Assembly (NCBI GenBank): GCA_963677245.1
Contig: OY781921.1
Coordinates: 2,728,001 to 2,792,000 of the forward strand
Reading direction: 5' to 3'
Origin: Saccharicrinis sp963677245
Lineage (GTDB): Bacteria; Bacteroidota; Bacteroidia; Bacteroidales; Marinilabiliaceae
DNA: 64,000 bases
Shown: in pieces, positions 53,827 to 62,764 of the stretch
Position numbering within the stretch: the stretch's first letter is position 1
Layout: every line of letters begins with the position of its first letter
Notes under the pieces: generated by a model
The model's database searches: none
What the model was told of the DNA's origin: nothing
The model's input: only the letters and a program-made list of their open reading frames with translations
Translations under genes and position numbers: made by a program

Positions 53827-54042
53827 TTATAAGCGTACAGATGTATTATTATCTGCCGAAAAGTCAAGGGATATAAATTGAATATTTCTATCCTCACTGA
53901 TTTTAATCGTCGGTTCACTCACCTCTACTTCCATCATCTCGTTATTCGATTCTAATCTTGCAGACAATACCGGAACCATCAGCATTAAGCTGATTACAAC
54001 TGCAGAAAACATTGCCATTATTTTATTTCCGGAAGCTTTCAT
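53827..54042 (-). CDS. Small secreted protein, unknown function
   Basis: 71 residues. A signal peptide (hydrophobic 9-27, cleavage near VLSA at about 28) leaves a 43-residue acidic mature peptide (ESNNEMMEVEVSEPTIKISE). No family recognised. It is 65 bases upstream of padR on the same strand and may be the first gene of that operon. A real signal sequence in a correctly placed frame supports it, but it could be spurious. Confidence 0.5.
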   Translation of the reverse strand: MKASGNKIMAMFSAVVISLMLMVPVLSARLESNNEMMEVEVSEPTIKISEDRNIQFISLDFSADNNTSVRL

Positions 54043-54262
54043 CGTAAATATGTTTTAATAATAATTTTAAAAATACCTTTTATTACCTTGAATATTGCAT
54101 TACAAATATATGTCTTTTAATAGGTACTATGCAATACATACTACTATATTTTTTATAAATATTTTTTCAAACAGCACTGAATACCTTTTATTTATTGGGA
54201 TGTATGAGTATGTTAAAAATTTTAACATACCTATGTAGTGATCATAATATCACGATTGAGCA

Positions 54263-54298
54263 CAAAAAAAGAGGTTGCTTCTTTAGAAACAACCTCTT
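54263..54298 (-). terminator. Terminator after trpS (minus strand)
   Basis: GAGGTTG (54271-54277) and CAACCTC (54290-54296) form the core of the stem around TTTCTAAAGAAG, with a run of seven T on the minus strand (54264-54270). It lies about 22 bases past the trpS stop. Confidence 0.85.
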
Positions 54299-54319
54299 GT
54301 ATTTTATCGAAAATGGAAT

Positions 54320-55309
54320 TTAGAAACGTTTAATTCCAATAATTTCTCTTACTTCTTTTACTGTTTGCTCGGCACTGGCTTGCGCTTTTTCTCTACCCAT
54401 GCTAACTACTTTATTCAGATAAACATCATCTGCTTTTATCGCTTCAATCTTTTCGCGAATAGGTGTAGTAAACTTTACAATATCCTCTGCTAATTGCTTT
54501 TTTAAATCCCCATAACGGATTTCACAAGTCGCATATTTTTCTTTAAAGAAATCCAACGTATCTGGAGTAGAAACTACCTCCATTAAAGTAAACAGGTTCT
54601 GAATCGGTTCCGAGACCGGAGAGTTTGGCTCAGTTGGACCACTATCCGTAACCGCTTTCATTACTTTTTTCTTCAACGCTTTTGGCTCGTCTGCCAGGTA
54701 AATTCCATTACCTTCCGATTTACCCATTTTACCGGAACCGTCTAATCCAGGAATTTTAACTAAAGCTTCTCCGTAGTTAAACGATTGTGGAATTTTAAAA
54801 TATTCCTGCTTATACATGTGGTTAAAACGATTGGCAAATTTTCTGGTCATCTCCAGATTTTGCTCCTGATCTTTACCTACAGGTACTTTATCGGCTTTAT
54901 GAATTAAAATATCCGAAGCCATTAAAACCGGATATGTCAACAGACCTGCATTTACGTTTTCAGGCTGCTTTCTTGCTTTATCCTTAAATGATGTGGTACG
55001 CTCAAGTTCGCCTAAGTACGCATTCATACTCATTAACAAACTCAATTCTGCAATTGCAGGCACATCACTCTGAATATAAATAGTCGATTTTTCAGGATCC
55101 AATCCACAAGCCAAATATTCAGCTAAAACCTGACGAACATTATTATGCAAATTTTCCGGAGTTGGATGTGTGGTTAAGGAGTGATAATCGGCAATAAAAA
55201 AATAACAGTTGTACTCATCCTGCATGCGCAAAAAATTTTTTACTGCTCCAAAATAATTTCCTAAGTGTAAGTTCCCGGTGGGTCTGATACCACTAACTAC
55301 CGTTTGCAT
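54320..55309 (-). CDS. trpS: Tryptophanyl-tRNA synthetase
   Basis: 329 residues, normal size for bacterial TrpRS. Class I signature 1 is SGIRPTGNLHLGNYFGAV (the HIGH-equivalent is HLGN), and the KMSKS-equivalent is GKMGKSEGN. MSMNAYLGELERTTSFKDK and VGKDQEQNLEMTRKFANRFN are conserved tryptophan and anticodon-side motifs. It charges tRNA-Trp in the cytoplasm. Single-gene unit with its own terminator. No T-box or trp leader was seen upstream. Confidence 0.97.
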   Translation of the reverse strand: MQTVVSGIRPTGNLHLGNYFGAVKNFLRMQDEYNCYFFIADYHSLTTHPTPENLHNNVRQVLAEYLACGLDPEKSTIYIQSDVPAIAELSLLMSMNAYLGELERTTSFKDKARKQPENVNAGLLTYPVLMASDILIHKADKVPVGKDQEQNLEMTRKFANRFNHMYKQEYFKIPQSFNYGEALVKIPGLDGSGKMGKSEGNGIYLADEPKALKKKVMKAVTDSGPTEPNSPVSEPIQNLFTLMEVVSTPDTLDFFKEKYATCEIRYGDLKKQLAEDIVKFTTPIREKIEAIKADDVYLNKVVSMGREKAQASAEQTVKEVREIIGIKRF

Positions 55310-55427
55310 AATATTCTAGCTTTTAATTTCTTTTTTCAATTTGACCGACAAAAATCGTAATTTTTTCTGAAAACATGGTGTTTGAAAAGAATTATTTGAG
55401 ATATTATTGCGCTTCATAAAATCCAAT

Positions 55428-55444
55428 ATTTTAATCGAACTGAG
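55428..55444. repeat. Inverted copy of the 5026-5042 motif
   Basis: ATTTTAATCGAACTGAG equals the reverse complement of 5026-5042 at 16 of 17 positions. It lies in the spacer upstream of the CPBP protease gene. It may be chance or a short dispersed element. Confidence 0.3.
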
Positions 55445-55479
55445 TTATTATTACATTTGAGCAAATTAATCTGATAAAT

Positions 55480-56316
55480 ATGTATCATCAAAAAACCTAC
55501 CCAAACATTCTGCAAAGTTGGGGAATTGTTGGCATTGCTGTTTTAGCCATTTTACCTTTATTACCTTTACAAATTTGGCTATTAAGCATAGCCTCTAAGG
55601 AGCTAGCTACGTTTGTTATTTATGTATTGAACATGGCAGCGCCACTTTCTTTTGCCTGGTATATTCGTAAAAAAGAAAGCGGAATTGTTGGTTTTACATT
55701 TAAGTCAGTATCTCCCAAAATGATTGCTTTGGTTTCTTTGGGAGCTCTGGGGTTGCAATTCGGGTTATTATCACCTATCAAAAGTTTGATTCCTATGCCT
55801 GACTTCATGAAAGACATTCTTCTGGAAATTGGCAATTTAAAAGGTGTTTTTGCTTTTCTGACCTTATCAGTTGCAGCTCCCATATTGGAGGAATTGATAT
55901 TCAGAGGCATCATATTGGATGGATTATTAAAAAGATATTCGCCTGCCAGAGCTATTTTCATATCCAGCTTACTGTTTGGTATTGTTCATTTAAATCCCTG
56001 GCAATTTATTACAGCTATGGGATTGGGAGTATTTATGGGGTGGATATATCATAAAACCCACAATCTAACCCTTTGTGTTATTATTCATTTTGTAAATAAC
56101 CTGGTGGCTACTTTAATGATGCAATTTGTAAATATGGAAGAGGAAATGGAAAAGACTTTCTTCGAAGGTTATGGCGGGGTAGCAAACACATTCATCATTA
56201 TAACAGGAGCTATAACAATTGCCATTTGTTGTTTTATCCTGCTAAAAAGAATATTTAATCACCCAGAAGAAGGAAATATAGAACCTGCAGTGAATAATGA
56301 ATTGGATTTGAAATAG
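55480..56316 (+). CDS. CPBP-family intramembrane metalloprotease-like protein
   Basis: 278 residues with about seven to eight membrane spans. Family motifs: EELIFRG at 137-143 (the EExxxR motif, E137, E138, R142), FGIVHLNPWQFITAMGLGVFMG with its histidine, and IIHFVNNLVATL with the H-x-x-x-N/D motif. Members of the CAAX/Abi (Rce1-like) family are intramembrane glutamyl proteases involved in envelope or peptide processing. Substrate unknown. It is convergent with the ECF sigma/membrane pair. Confidence 0.92.
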   Translation: MYHQKTYPNILQSWGIVGIAVLAILPLLPLQIWLLSIASKELATFVIYVLNMAAPLSFAWYIRKKESGIVGFTFKSVSPKMIALVSLGALGLQFGLLSPIKSLIPMPDFMKDILLEIGNLKGVFAFLTLSVAAPILEELIFRGIILDGLLKRYSPARAIFISSLLFGIVHLNPWQFITAMGLGVFMGWIYHKTHNLTLCVIIHFVNNLVATLMMQFVNMEEEMEKTFFEGYGGVANTFIIITGAITIAICCFILLKRIFNHPEEGNIEPAVNNELDLK

Positions 56317-56337
56317 AAACCGATAAGAAATTGATGC

Positions 56338-56679
56338 TTATCGGTGCTTTAGCATTTTCTTGCGAATGATACTTTCCATCATTAACAAAAACAGTGCGAT
56401 AAAACCAATCATACTATAAAACTGAAATAACGGATTGTTAAAACTGATGTATTTAGTGTAAGATCTTAAATCTAAATAAGGTGATATAAAAAAGAAAGTC
56501 GCCACAATAAAGGACAGTGAAACAAATGAAATCGTAATTAATCCCACTGCATAACTTCGACGTTTCTTCTTTTCTGCTTCCTGATATACAGCCTGCATTA
56601 AAGTATATTCAAAATGATTTGGCAATTGAAATTTGCCCTTTTGCTTCAATACTTTTTTTAGCGCTTTATCCTCTTTCAT
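56338..56679 (-). CDS. Membrane protein coupled to ECF sigma factor
   Basis: 113 residues from the ATG at 56679, which overlaps the sigma factor gene by 14 bases; the frame extends 24 codons further inside that gene. A basic cytoplasmic N-terminus (MKEDKALKKVLKQKGKFQLP) is followed by two membrane spans at about 45-66 and 86-106. The overlap suggests translational coupling, and the position is that of an anti-sigma factor, but no ZAS or FecR motif is visible. Family not recognised. Confidence 0.7.
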   Translation of the reverse strand: MKEDKALKKVLKQKGKFQLPNHFEYTLMQAVYQEAEKKKRRSYAVGLITISFVSLSFIVATFFFISPYLDLRSYTKYISFNNPLFQFYSMIGFIALFLLMMESIIRKKMLKHR

Positions 56680-57229
56680 GCTTACTGTTATTAATGAATG
56701 AATAGAGCTTTTTACGGACTCTATGCAATTTAACTTTAATATTCGACTCACTCAAATTCATGATATCAGCCAATTCCTTAATCGGCTTTTCTTGCTGGTA
56801 ATAAAGTACAATCAATGATTTATCTTCAATACTTAAACACTTTATAGCCTGCTCCAACTCTAATAAAAGTACCTCATCATTTTCTTTGTTTAAAAACTCA
56901 TCTACATCTTCATCCGAGATATTATTTAATACAAAATCATCTACTCCGGCATATTCTTTTTTCGCTTTACGAGTAGCTGAAATGGTTGTATTATAAGCTA
57001 TCCGGTATAGCCATGATGAGAACTTACTATTTCCTTTAAAAGTATGAATTTTCCTAAAAGCCTTAAGAAATACATCCTGTGTAATCTCTTCGGCATCCTC
57101 ATTATTACCAATCATTTGACGAACCATGGAAAAGATAGAATTAGAATAGTGTTGAAGAAAATAAGCATACAAATGCGTATCTCCATCAACAATCTGTTTT
57201 ATATATTCTAGTTCTTTTTCCTGATCCAT
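56666..57229 (-). CDS. ECF-type RNA polymerase sigma factor
   Basis: 187 residues from the ATG at 57229 (MDQEKELEYIKQIVDGD); an in-frame ATG six codons upstream at 57247 is possible. Region 2 is about 20-90 (AEEITQDVFLKAFRKIHTF, SSWLYRIAYNT), an acidic linker 100-125, and region 4 about 125-180 (LYYQQEKPIKELADIMNLSESNIKVKLHRVRKKL). Its regulon is unknown. The downstream overlapping membrane gene may control it. Confidence 0.93.
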   Translation of the reverse strand: MDQEKELEYIKQIVDGDTHLYAYFLQHYSNSIFSMVRQMIGNNEDAEEITQDVFLKAFRKIHTFKGNSKFSSWLYRIAYNTTISATRKAKKEYAGVDDFVLNNISDEDVDEFLNKENDEVLLLELEQAIKCLSIEDKSLIVLYYQQEKPIKELADIMNLSESNIKVKLHRVRKKLYSFINNSKHERG

Positions 57230-57379
57230 GTCGGCATTAAGACGCAATATTCTATTATCGGTTACACCACTTTTGAGAAAATATTTCTACGAATAAAAGT
57301 AAATAATTCTTGTAACCGATTGTAAAAGTCAGCGTCTTAAAGCCAAAATGGATTTATAACGATTTAAAATTTTACTGAT

Positions 57380-57793
57380 ATGATGGAATTTATTTTTGTA
57401 CCCGTGGTGGTTGCAACTGTAGCCCTGGGAATTTATAAGATTTTCGAACTCTTCGTTCACAGAAAAGAGCGATTAAACATTATTGAAAAGTTAGGAGACA
57501 AACTGGATGTTTCTATTTTAAAAGAAAACTACTCCATGCCTAAATTTAAATTGGGAGGTTTCAGTTCCGGTGCGCTAAAAGCCGCATGCCTATTGATGGG
57601 AATTGGCTTAGGCTTGTTGGTAGGTTTCTTTTTAACGCAAGCCTTATTGCCAGAATTTACTCTTGATAATAATCGTAATTGGAATATCAGAGAAACTGTA
57701 AGCGTTGTTTATGGTGCTCCAGTTTTATTATTTGGTGGTTTTGGTTTATTGATCGCTTTTATCGTAGAAATGAAGTATAGTAAAAAAGAATAG
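57380..57793 (+). CDS. DUF6249-type small membrane protein
   Basis: 137 residues. N-terminal span about 4-25 (IFVPVVVATVALGIYKIFEL), a short charged domain with ERLNIIEKLGDK, then spans at about 66-90 (LLMGIGLGLLVGFFLTQALL) and 112-132. The pattern span - HRKERLNIIEKL - two spans fits DUF6249, small Bacteroidota membrane proteins often encoded near ECF sigma factors, as here (divergent, 150 bases away). Function unknown. Confidence 0.8.
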   Translation: MMEFIFVPVVVATVALGIYKIFELFVHRKERLNIIEKLGDKLDVSILKENYSMPKFKLGGFSSGALKAACLLMGIGLGLLVGFFLTQALLPEFTLDNNRNWNIRETVSVVYGAPVLLFGGFGLLIAFIVEMKYSKKE

Positions 57794-57821
57794 ACCTAAC
57801 TTTATAGTTAAGGACAAAAGA

Positions 57822-57866
57822 AAGGGTTTGGCATATAAGATAAATAGCCAAACCCTTATTATTTTA
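57822..57866. terminator. Bidirectional terminator between convergent genes
   Basis: AAGGGTTTGGC (57822-57832) and GCCAAACCCTT (57847-57857), an 11-base perfect stem with a 14-base loop, ATTATTTT to the right. It serves the DUF6249 gene and the LRR gene that ends at 57889. Confidence 0.8.
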
Positions 57867-57888
57867 AATAATTAAAGAAAAAGACAAA

Positions 57889-60105
57889 TTACTTCTTGAT
57901 TACCTTTTTAATAATGTTTCCAGCTTCTGTTTCTACTTTTATAATATAGATACCTTTTTTTAAGCTATAGCTTGAAATAGTTACATTAAATACGCCAGAC
58001 TTAGCTTCATTAAATACCATATTTCCTGTTGAATTAAATAAAGAAACAGATGTAATTGGAGCTTCTACCTCAATTGTCAATTGATCGCTGAAAGGATTAG
58101 GATAAACCTGACAGGTAAGAGCTTCATTCTCTTTTACTGAGGTAGAAAGTGTCACCTCATCAATTATATACTCGGCAAGAATTTCGAAACTTGAAACCAG
58201 AGAACTCTGAATTTTGCAAGTATATACCCCTTCGTTCGCTGCAGAAGCTGATGCTATAGTGTGCATATTACCCCCAATAGTTACCGGAGCCACTTCATCA
58301 TTAAAAAACCAATTATACACGGCAGCGTCATCTACTGTCAATGAGAAAGAAACTTCTTCTCCTTCGTTTACAGTATAATGCTGTGCAGCCTGAGCATATT
58401 GATAATCGTTTGTAAAGGCTCCAAATTGTCCATTTGCAGCAGCATCATGATAAGGTTTTACATCCTGAAACGAAAAGTAATTTCCGGTTAAGTTAACTTT
58501 TGCCCCATTATCAGCTGGTATGTTAGCAAATGGAAGCTCACCTTCTAATAGATTATCGTGCAAATACAAACGTACTAAACCAGTTGCCTCTGTTACTGTA
58601 GAAGGAACCTTTCCTGTAAAGTTACTTTGGTGTAAATAAGCTTTAGTTAAAGATGGTAACTGAAACACTTCTGCAGGAATAGATCCTCCTAAGTACGATT
58701 GTTGAAAGTTAATTTCATAAATGTTAACCATTGATTCAATTCCTTCAGGAATACCTCCGGTTAAACCAGTATATTTCATTTGCAGACGACCTATTTCAGT
58801 ACAGTTCCATACTTCAGCAGGAATAGATCCATTTAAGTTAGGAGCATTTTGAATTTCAAAACGAGTTAACCCTGTAAGCTTTCCTATTGATGGAGAAAGC
58901 GTACCTCCATGTCCTCCAAAGTTAATTTGATTTAGACCTAGTTCTGTAACTCTTCCATCTGTAACAACAACACCAGTCCAGGTATCAACATTACCTTCTA
59001 ACCATGCATTTTCCACATCCATCCAGTTGGCACCGTCGCCAGCATAATAAATATCGACTAATGCTAAAGAATCAGCCTCTAGCGCCGTAATTTCAGAAGA
59101 AACAACACTATTTATAGTATATTCAGCTAAGATTTCAAAGTTAGAAACTAATGAACTTTGGATTTTACATGTATATAATCCAGCGTTGGCCTCTGTAGCC
59201 GAAGCTATTGAGTGGGTGTTATTTCCGATAGTAACAGGAGCAGCTTCTTCATTGAAAAACCAATTGTATACCGCTGCATCTTCTACTGTTAATGAAAAGT
59301 CTATGGCATCGCCTTCGTATAAAGTAAAGAATTGTGAGGCTTGTGCATATTGGTAATCATTGGTAAATGAGGCAAACTGACTATTAGCAGCTGCATCATG
59401 ATATGGCTTTACATCTTCAAAAGAAAAGTAATTTCCGGTTAAATTAACTTTTGCTCCGTTATCTGCTGGAATATCAGCAAATGGCAGCGGACCTTCTAAA
59501 TGATTGTCTTGTAAATATAATCTTACCAAACCTTTAGCCTCGGTAACAGTAGAAGGAACTGTTCCTGTAAAGTTACTTTGGTGTAAATATGCCTTGGTTA
59601 GTGATGGCAACTGAAATACTTCGGCGGGAATAGATCCTCCCAAGTAAGATTGCTGAAAGTTTATCTCATACATGTTCACCATTGATTCAATTCCTGCAGG
59701 AATTCCTCCGGTTAAACCGGTATATTTCATTTGTAAACGACCAATCTTTGTACAATTCCATAGCTCCGAAGGAATAGAACCTCTTAATGTAGGTGCATCC
59801 TGAATTTCGAATCGTGTAAGCTCTGTTAAATTTCCAATAGAAGGAGATAATTCACCTCCGATACCCCCAAAGTTAATCTGATTTAAGTACAATTCGGTAA
59901 CCCTACCTTCTGTAACGATAACACCAGACCAGGTATCTGCATTACCTTGTAACCATGGATTTTCAACATTCGTCCAATTGGCACCGTCACCGGCATTATA
60001 AATATCTACCAATGCCAAAGAATCGGCTTCTTGTAATTGTGCATTTACCTGAAATGTAAATGCAGCGACTACTACAGCCAGAACATAAGAATAAAATTTT
60101 TTCAT
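57889..60105 (-). CDS. Secreted LRR/Ig-like protein with internal duplication, T9SS type A
   Basis: 738 residues. Signal peptide 1-22 (TFQVNAQ). Two copies of one module follow (about 24-335 and 343-655). Each opens with DSLALVDIYNAGDGANWTN, has five to six leucine-rich repeats of plant-receptor type (LTGGIPAGIESMVNMYEI), then an Ig-like domain with YNWFFN and GLYTCKIQSSLVS. The C-terminus is a type A T9SS sorting domain (VYPNPFSDQLTIEV through GIYIIKVETEAGNIIKKVIKK). It should be exported across the outer membrane and attached to the surface or released. LRR and Ig-like parts suggest protein or glycan binding; the ligand is unknown. Confidence 0.9.
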   Translation of the reverse strand: MKKFYSYVLAVVVAAFTFQVNAQLQEADSLALVDIYNAGDGANWTNVENPWLQGNADTWSGVIVTEGRVTELYLNQINFGGIGGELSPSIGNLTELTRFEIQDAPTLRGSIPSELWNCTKIGRLQMKYTGLTGGIPAGIESMVNMYEINFQQSYLGGSIPAEVFQLPSLTKAYLHQSNFTGTVPSTVTEAKGLVRLYLQDNHLEGPLPFADIPADNGAKVNLTGNYFSFEDVKPYHDAAANSQFASFTNDYQYAQASQFFTLYEGDAIDFSLTVEDAAVYNWFFNEEAAPVTIGNNTHSIASATEANAGLYTCKIQSSLVSNFEILAEYTINSVVSSEITALEADSLALVDIYYAGDGANWMDVENAWLEGNVDTWTGVVVTDGRVTELGLNQINFGGHGGTLSPSIGKLTGLTRFEIQNAPNLNGSIPAEVWNCTEIGRLQMKYTGLTGGIPEGIESMVNIYEINFQQSYLGGSIPAEVFQLPSLTKAYLHQSNFTGKVPSTVTEATGLVRLYLHDNLLEGELPFANIPADNGAKVNLTGNYFSFQDVKPYHDAAANGQFGAFTNDYQYAQAAQHYTVNEGEEVSFSLTVDDAAVYNWFFNDEVAPVTIGGNMHTIASASAANEGVYTCKIQSSLVSSFEILAEYIIDEVTLSTSVKENEALTCQVYPNPFSDQLTIEVEAPITSVSLFNSTGNMVFNEAKSGVFNVTISSYSLKKGIYIIKVETEAGNIIKKVIKK

Positions 60106-60148
60106 GTTTAATAGTTTTTGTTTTTGATTTTTTTGGTTGTTATCAGAA

Positions 60149-62722
60149 TTATTTCTTTATGAATTTTGCAGTAGAAAATGTTGTGCTATTTTGCAATACA
60201 TGTAGGATATAAATGCCCGATCGTAAAGAGCTAAGATTTATTTGCTCCATATTTCCAACTTCTTTAAATACTACCTGACCGGACATATTTACAATCTGAA
60301 TTCTCAGGTTGCTAAGTGAATTGCAAACGGATAAGTTCAGGTAGTTTTCAACAGGGTTTGGCCAAATATCAAAGCACTTGTCAATATAATGAACTTTATC
60401 AACAGCAGTATTGTAAAAATCGCCAAAAGCAGCTTCAACCGTCAAGTCATCATTCATCACCACCTGTCTTAAATCCAGATTACTATTTTCCCATACATTC
60501 CCATTTCTAAAACTGTAATTGACTTCTTCTCCATAGCCGTAACCCTCGAATTGCACACTGAAAATATGAGTTTCGTCGGTTGGGTTCAGCGCTATACCTT
60601 CTGACCAGTCTCCATCAATTCCCATTACATATGGATCGGCAGTTTCTCCTGGATTATTATTGAGGTAACCATTAAGGTCAAGAATAAGGGTTAAGGTTTT
60701 ATTCATATAACCAAAGGAGGTTTCGCCTGTATAAGCATCTGTACTAACTGAGAAATTTAGAATTACCTCTTCTGTTAAAAGAGAATCTGTATCATGTAAA
60801 TATGGGTTTAACTGCATTGCCTTTTGTCCATTGCCTAAATCCACCCAAACAGTATCATATCGAACTTCTGTAGCGCGTTTATATGCATTCCATTCGTAAT
60901 CCCCTTCTGTTAATTCCATTTGAACAGACCATGTATTGTCTCCTGAGATTTCATCTCCCTGGCTACCATCATCTTTTAATAATACGTCTTCCGTGGATAG
61001 ATTGCCTTTAATAACCAGATTTTGTATTTGTGCGGTACCATCAATTACGGTAAGCTTAACAGGTGTTCTTTCTGCGATTACCTTATTTTCAACAGGAAAA
61101 TTGGTTATCTCCACATTTCCTGCACCATAAAGAGCAAAAACAGCTTCTGCACTTAAGGAAACAGAAATATCATCGGAATAAATAAAAGCCTGATCTACAG
61201 AAATCAAAAGTTTTTTTGTGATATGATTATTTACATCCCCATTGATAGTTTGAATGGAAGAAATATTTACCGGAGAGCTAGGCTGTACACTAAGATTCTG
61301 AACATCTAGTTTATTGATATCAATGTAATAATCAAAAGTCAGTTCAATACCATTACCATCGGTTCTGGTAACTGCACTTAATAGTGTTGGCGAAGTTCCG
61401 GTTCGGTTTTCAGCAGATACCTCAAAGGATTCTAATATTCCACCATTAGCACAAACCACAGAACCCGGAGTATAGATAACACTAATATTCTCGCCCATAG
61501 TTAAAGATTTTGTTAGCTGTAGAGTAAGTCGGTCCGCCAAACGACCTTCTCTGGTCAAGCGTTCAACATCAATGCTTTCATCACCACAGCTTACTGTAAA
61601 ATCATCCTGTTGACCTTCATGTGGAAGTCCCATTGGTTTACTGAACTCCAGTTCAATTGATTTTCCATCTTCTGCCCCTGTGGCTTTTTTCAATAAAGGG
61701 GTAGAAGGAGTAAAAGTCAGATGGATTGGTTTTGTAAACGAATTGTTATAGTCAGAGTTTTCGTCATTCACACGAATAAATTCATTATCAATTAACACCG
61801 TGTAGTTTCCGGTATCTGCAGGAGTAACACTGGCTATATTAAATGTAGAGCCCGGCATGTAGGTATTAAAACCTTTTTTATACCAGGTGTAAGTTCCGTT
61901 TACACCGGCTTCGTTACAAGTCAGCGTTACAGGATCACCCTCTGCAACTACGATTTCCTGAGCCCTCCCTACATCGGTGTTTTTTCGGGCTTCGTATAAG
62001 ATGCCTCGCTCTACAAAATATTCAATAGTTGGTTCAAGTGTGGCATAAGATATCTGGTTATTGTAGAAGAAAACAGTTTTTTCTAGCTCTAAATCTTCAG
62101 CATAAAAATCGCATAAAGGAATCGAATCGAAATAATTGTATCTTAAGTTGGTAAATTTTAAACCCGTACAGTTACGAAGCGCATCACTTACAACACCTGT
62201 AAAATAAACCGCCTCCAAATCTAATTCTTCCAGACTTGGTTGAAAAACTTCGTCTGGGACTTCTGTTCCTCCCAAACCTACATTACCATTAACTTTAAAC
62301 CATTCCAAGGCAGTTAACATACCCACTTCCTGAGGAATATAGCCTGAAAGATTATTATCTCCGGCTGAACGTCGGCTAATGGTTGGTCGTAGATGAACAA
62401 CCCTCCATACATAATCTTGTCCGTTGTCGGCCAATTGTTTTTCGAGCAACACACCAAACCAATCTTTCACCGGGCCTTCCAGCCACTTACCCAGTCCTGC
62501 ATTGGGATAATCCGTTGAATGATAAGTTAAAACATCATCACTCAAATTGTCAATGGAAAATCCATCCTGGTTACAAGCCCAGTCTGGTCCACCTGTTGCA
62601 TGGTAAAACGCAACCAAGGCCAATGAGTCCTGTTCTGCACATCCGGTATAATCGGAATAATCCTGAGCCTGAAGTGTAATCATCACACTTAAAAAAGCTA
62701 CTAGAAAAATAAGTACTCTCAT
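60149..62722 (-). CDS. Secreted LRR/Ig-like multidomain protein, T9SS type A
   Basis: 857 residues. Signal peptide about 1-19, then EQDSLALVAFYHATGGPDW, the same LRR-N opening as its neighbour, and a short LRR stretch (about 120-215). An Ig-like domain is at about 245-320 (VTLTCNEAGVNGTYTWYKKG). Two SwmB-like beta domains at about 340-540 (KSIELEFSKPMGLPH and GIELTFDYYIDINKLDV) and further beta modules (to about 770) follow. A type A sorting domain (IWPNPVENYLNLSV to the final KFIKK) ends it. It lies 43 bases upstream of the duplicated LRR gene on the same strand, so the two are likely co-expressed. Ligand not known. Confidence 0.87.
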   Translation of the reverse strand: MRVLIFLVAFLSVMITLQAQDYSDYTGCAEQDSLALVAFYHATGGPDWACNQDGFSIDNLSDDVLTYHSTDYPNAGLGKWLEGPVKDWFGVLLEKQLADNGQDYVWRVVHLRPTISRRSAGDNNLSGYIPQEVGMLTALEWFKVNGNVGLGGTEVPDEVFQPSLEELDLEAVYFTGVVSDALRNCTGLKFTNLRYNYFDSIPLCDFYAEDLELEKTVFFYNNQISYATLEPTIEYFVERGILYEARKNTDVGRAQEIVVAEGDPVTLTCNEAGVNGTYTWYKKGFNTYMPGSTFNIASVTPADTGNYTVLIDNEFIRVNDENSDYNNSFTKPIHLTFTPSTPLLKKATGAEDGKSIELEFSKPMGLPHEGQQDDFTVSCGDESIDVERLTREGRLADRLTLQLTKSLTMGENISVIYTPGSVVCANGGILESFEVSAENRTGTSPTLLSAVTRTDGNGIELTFDYYIDINKLDVQNLSVQPSSPVNISSIQTINGDVNNHITKKLLISVDQAFIYSDDISVSLSAEAVFALYGAGNVEITNFPVENKVIAERTPVKLTVIDGTAQIQNLVIKGNLSTEDVLLKDDGSQGDEISGDNTWSVQMELTEGDYEWNAYKRATEVRYDTVWVDLGNGQKAMQLNPYLHDTDSLLTEEVILNFSVSTDAYTGETSFGYMNKTLTLILDLNGYLNNNPGETADPYVMGIDGDWSEGIALNPTDETHIFSVQFEGYGYGEEVNYSFRNGNVWENSNLDLRQVVMNDDLTVEAAFGDFYNTAVDKVHYIDKCFDIWPNPVENYLNLSVCNSLSNLRIQIVNMSGQVVFKEVGNMEQINLSSLRSGIYILHVLQNSTTFSTAKFIKK

Positions 62723-62764
62723 TTTTAGTTTTTTTATATGATATTTTTTAACACAATTGATTGA

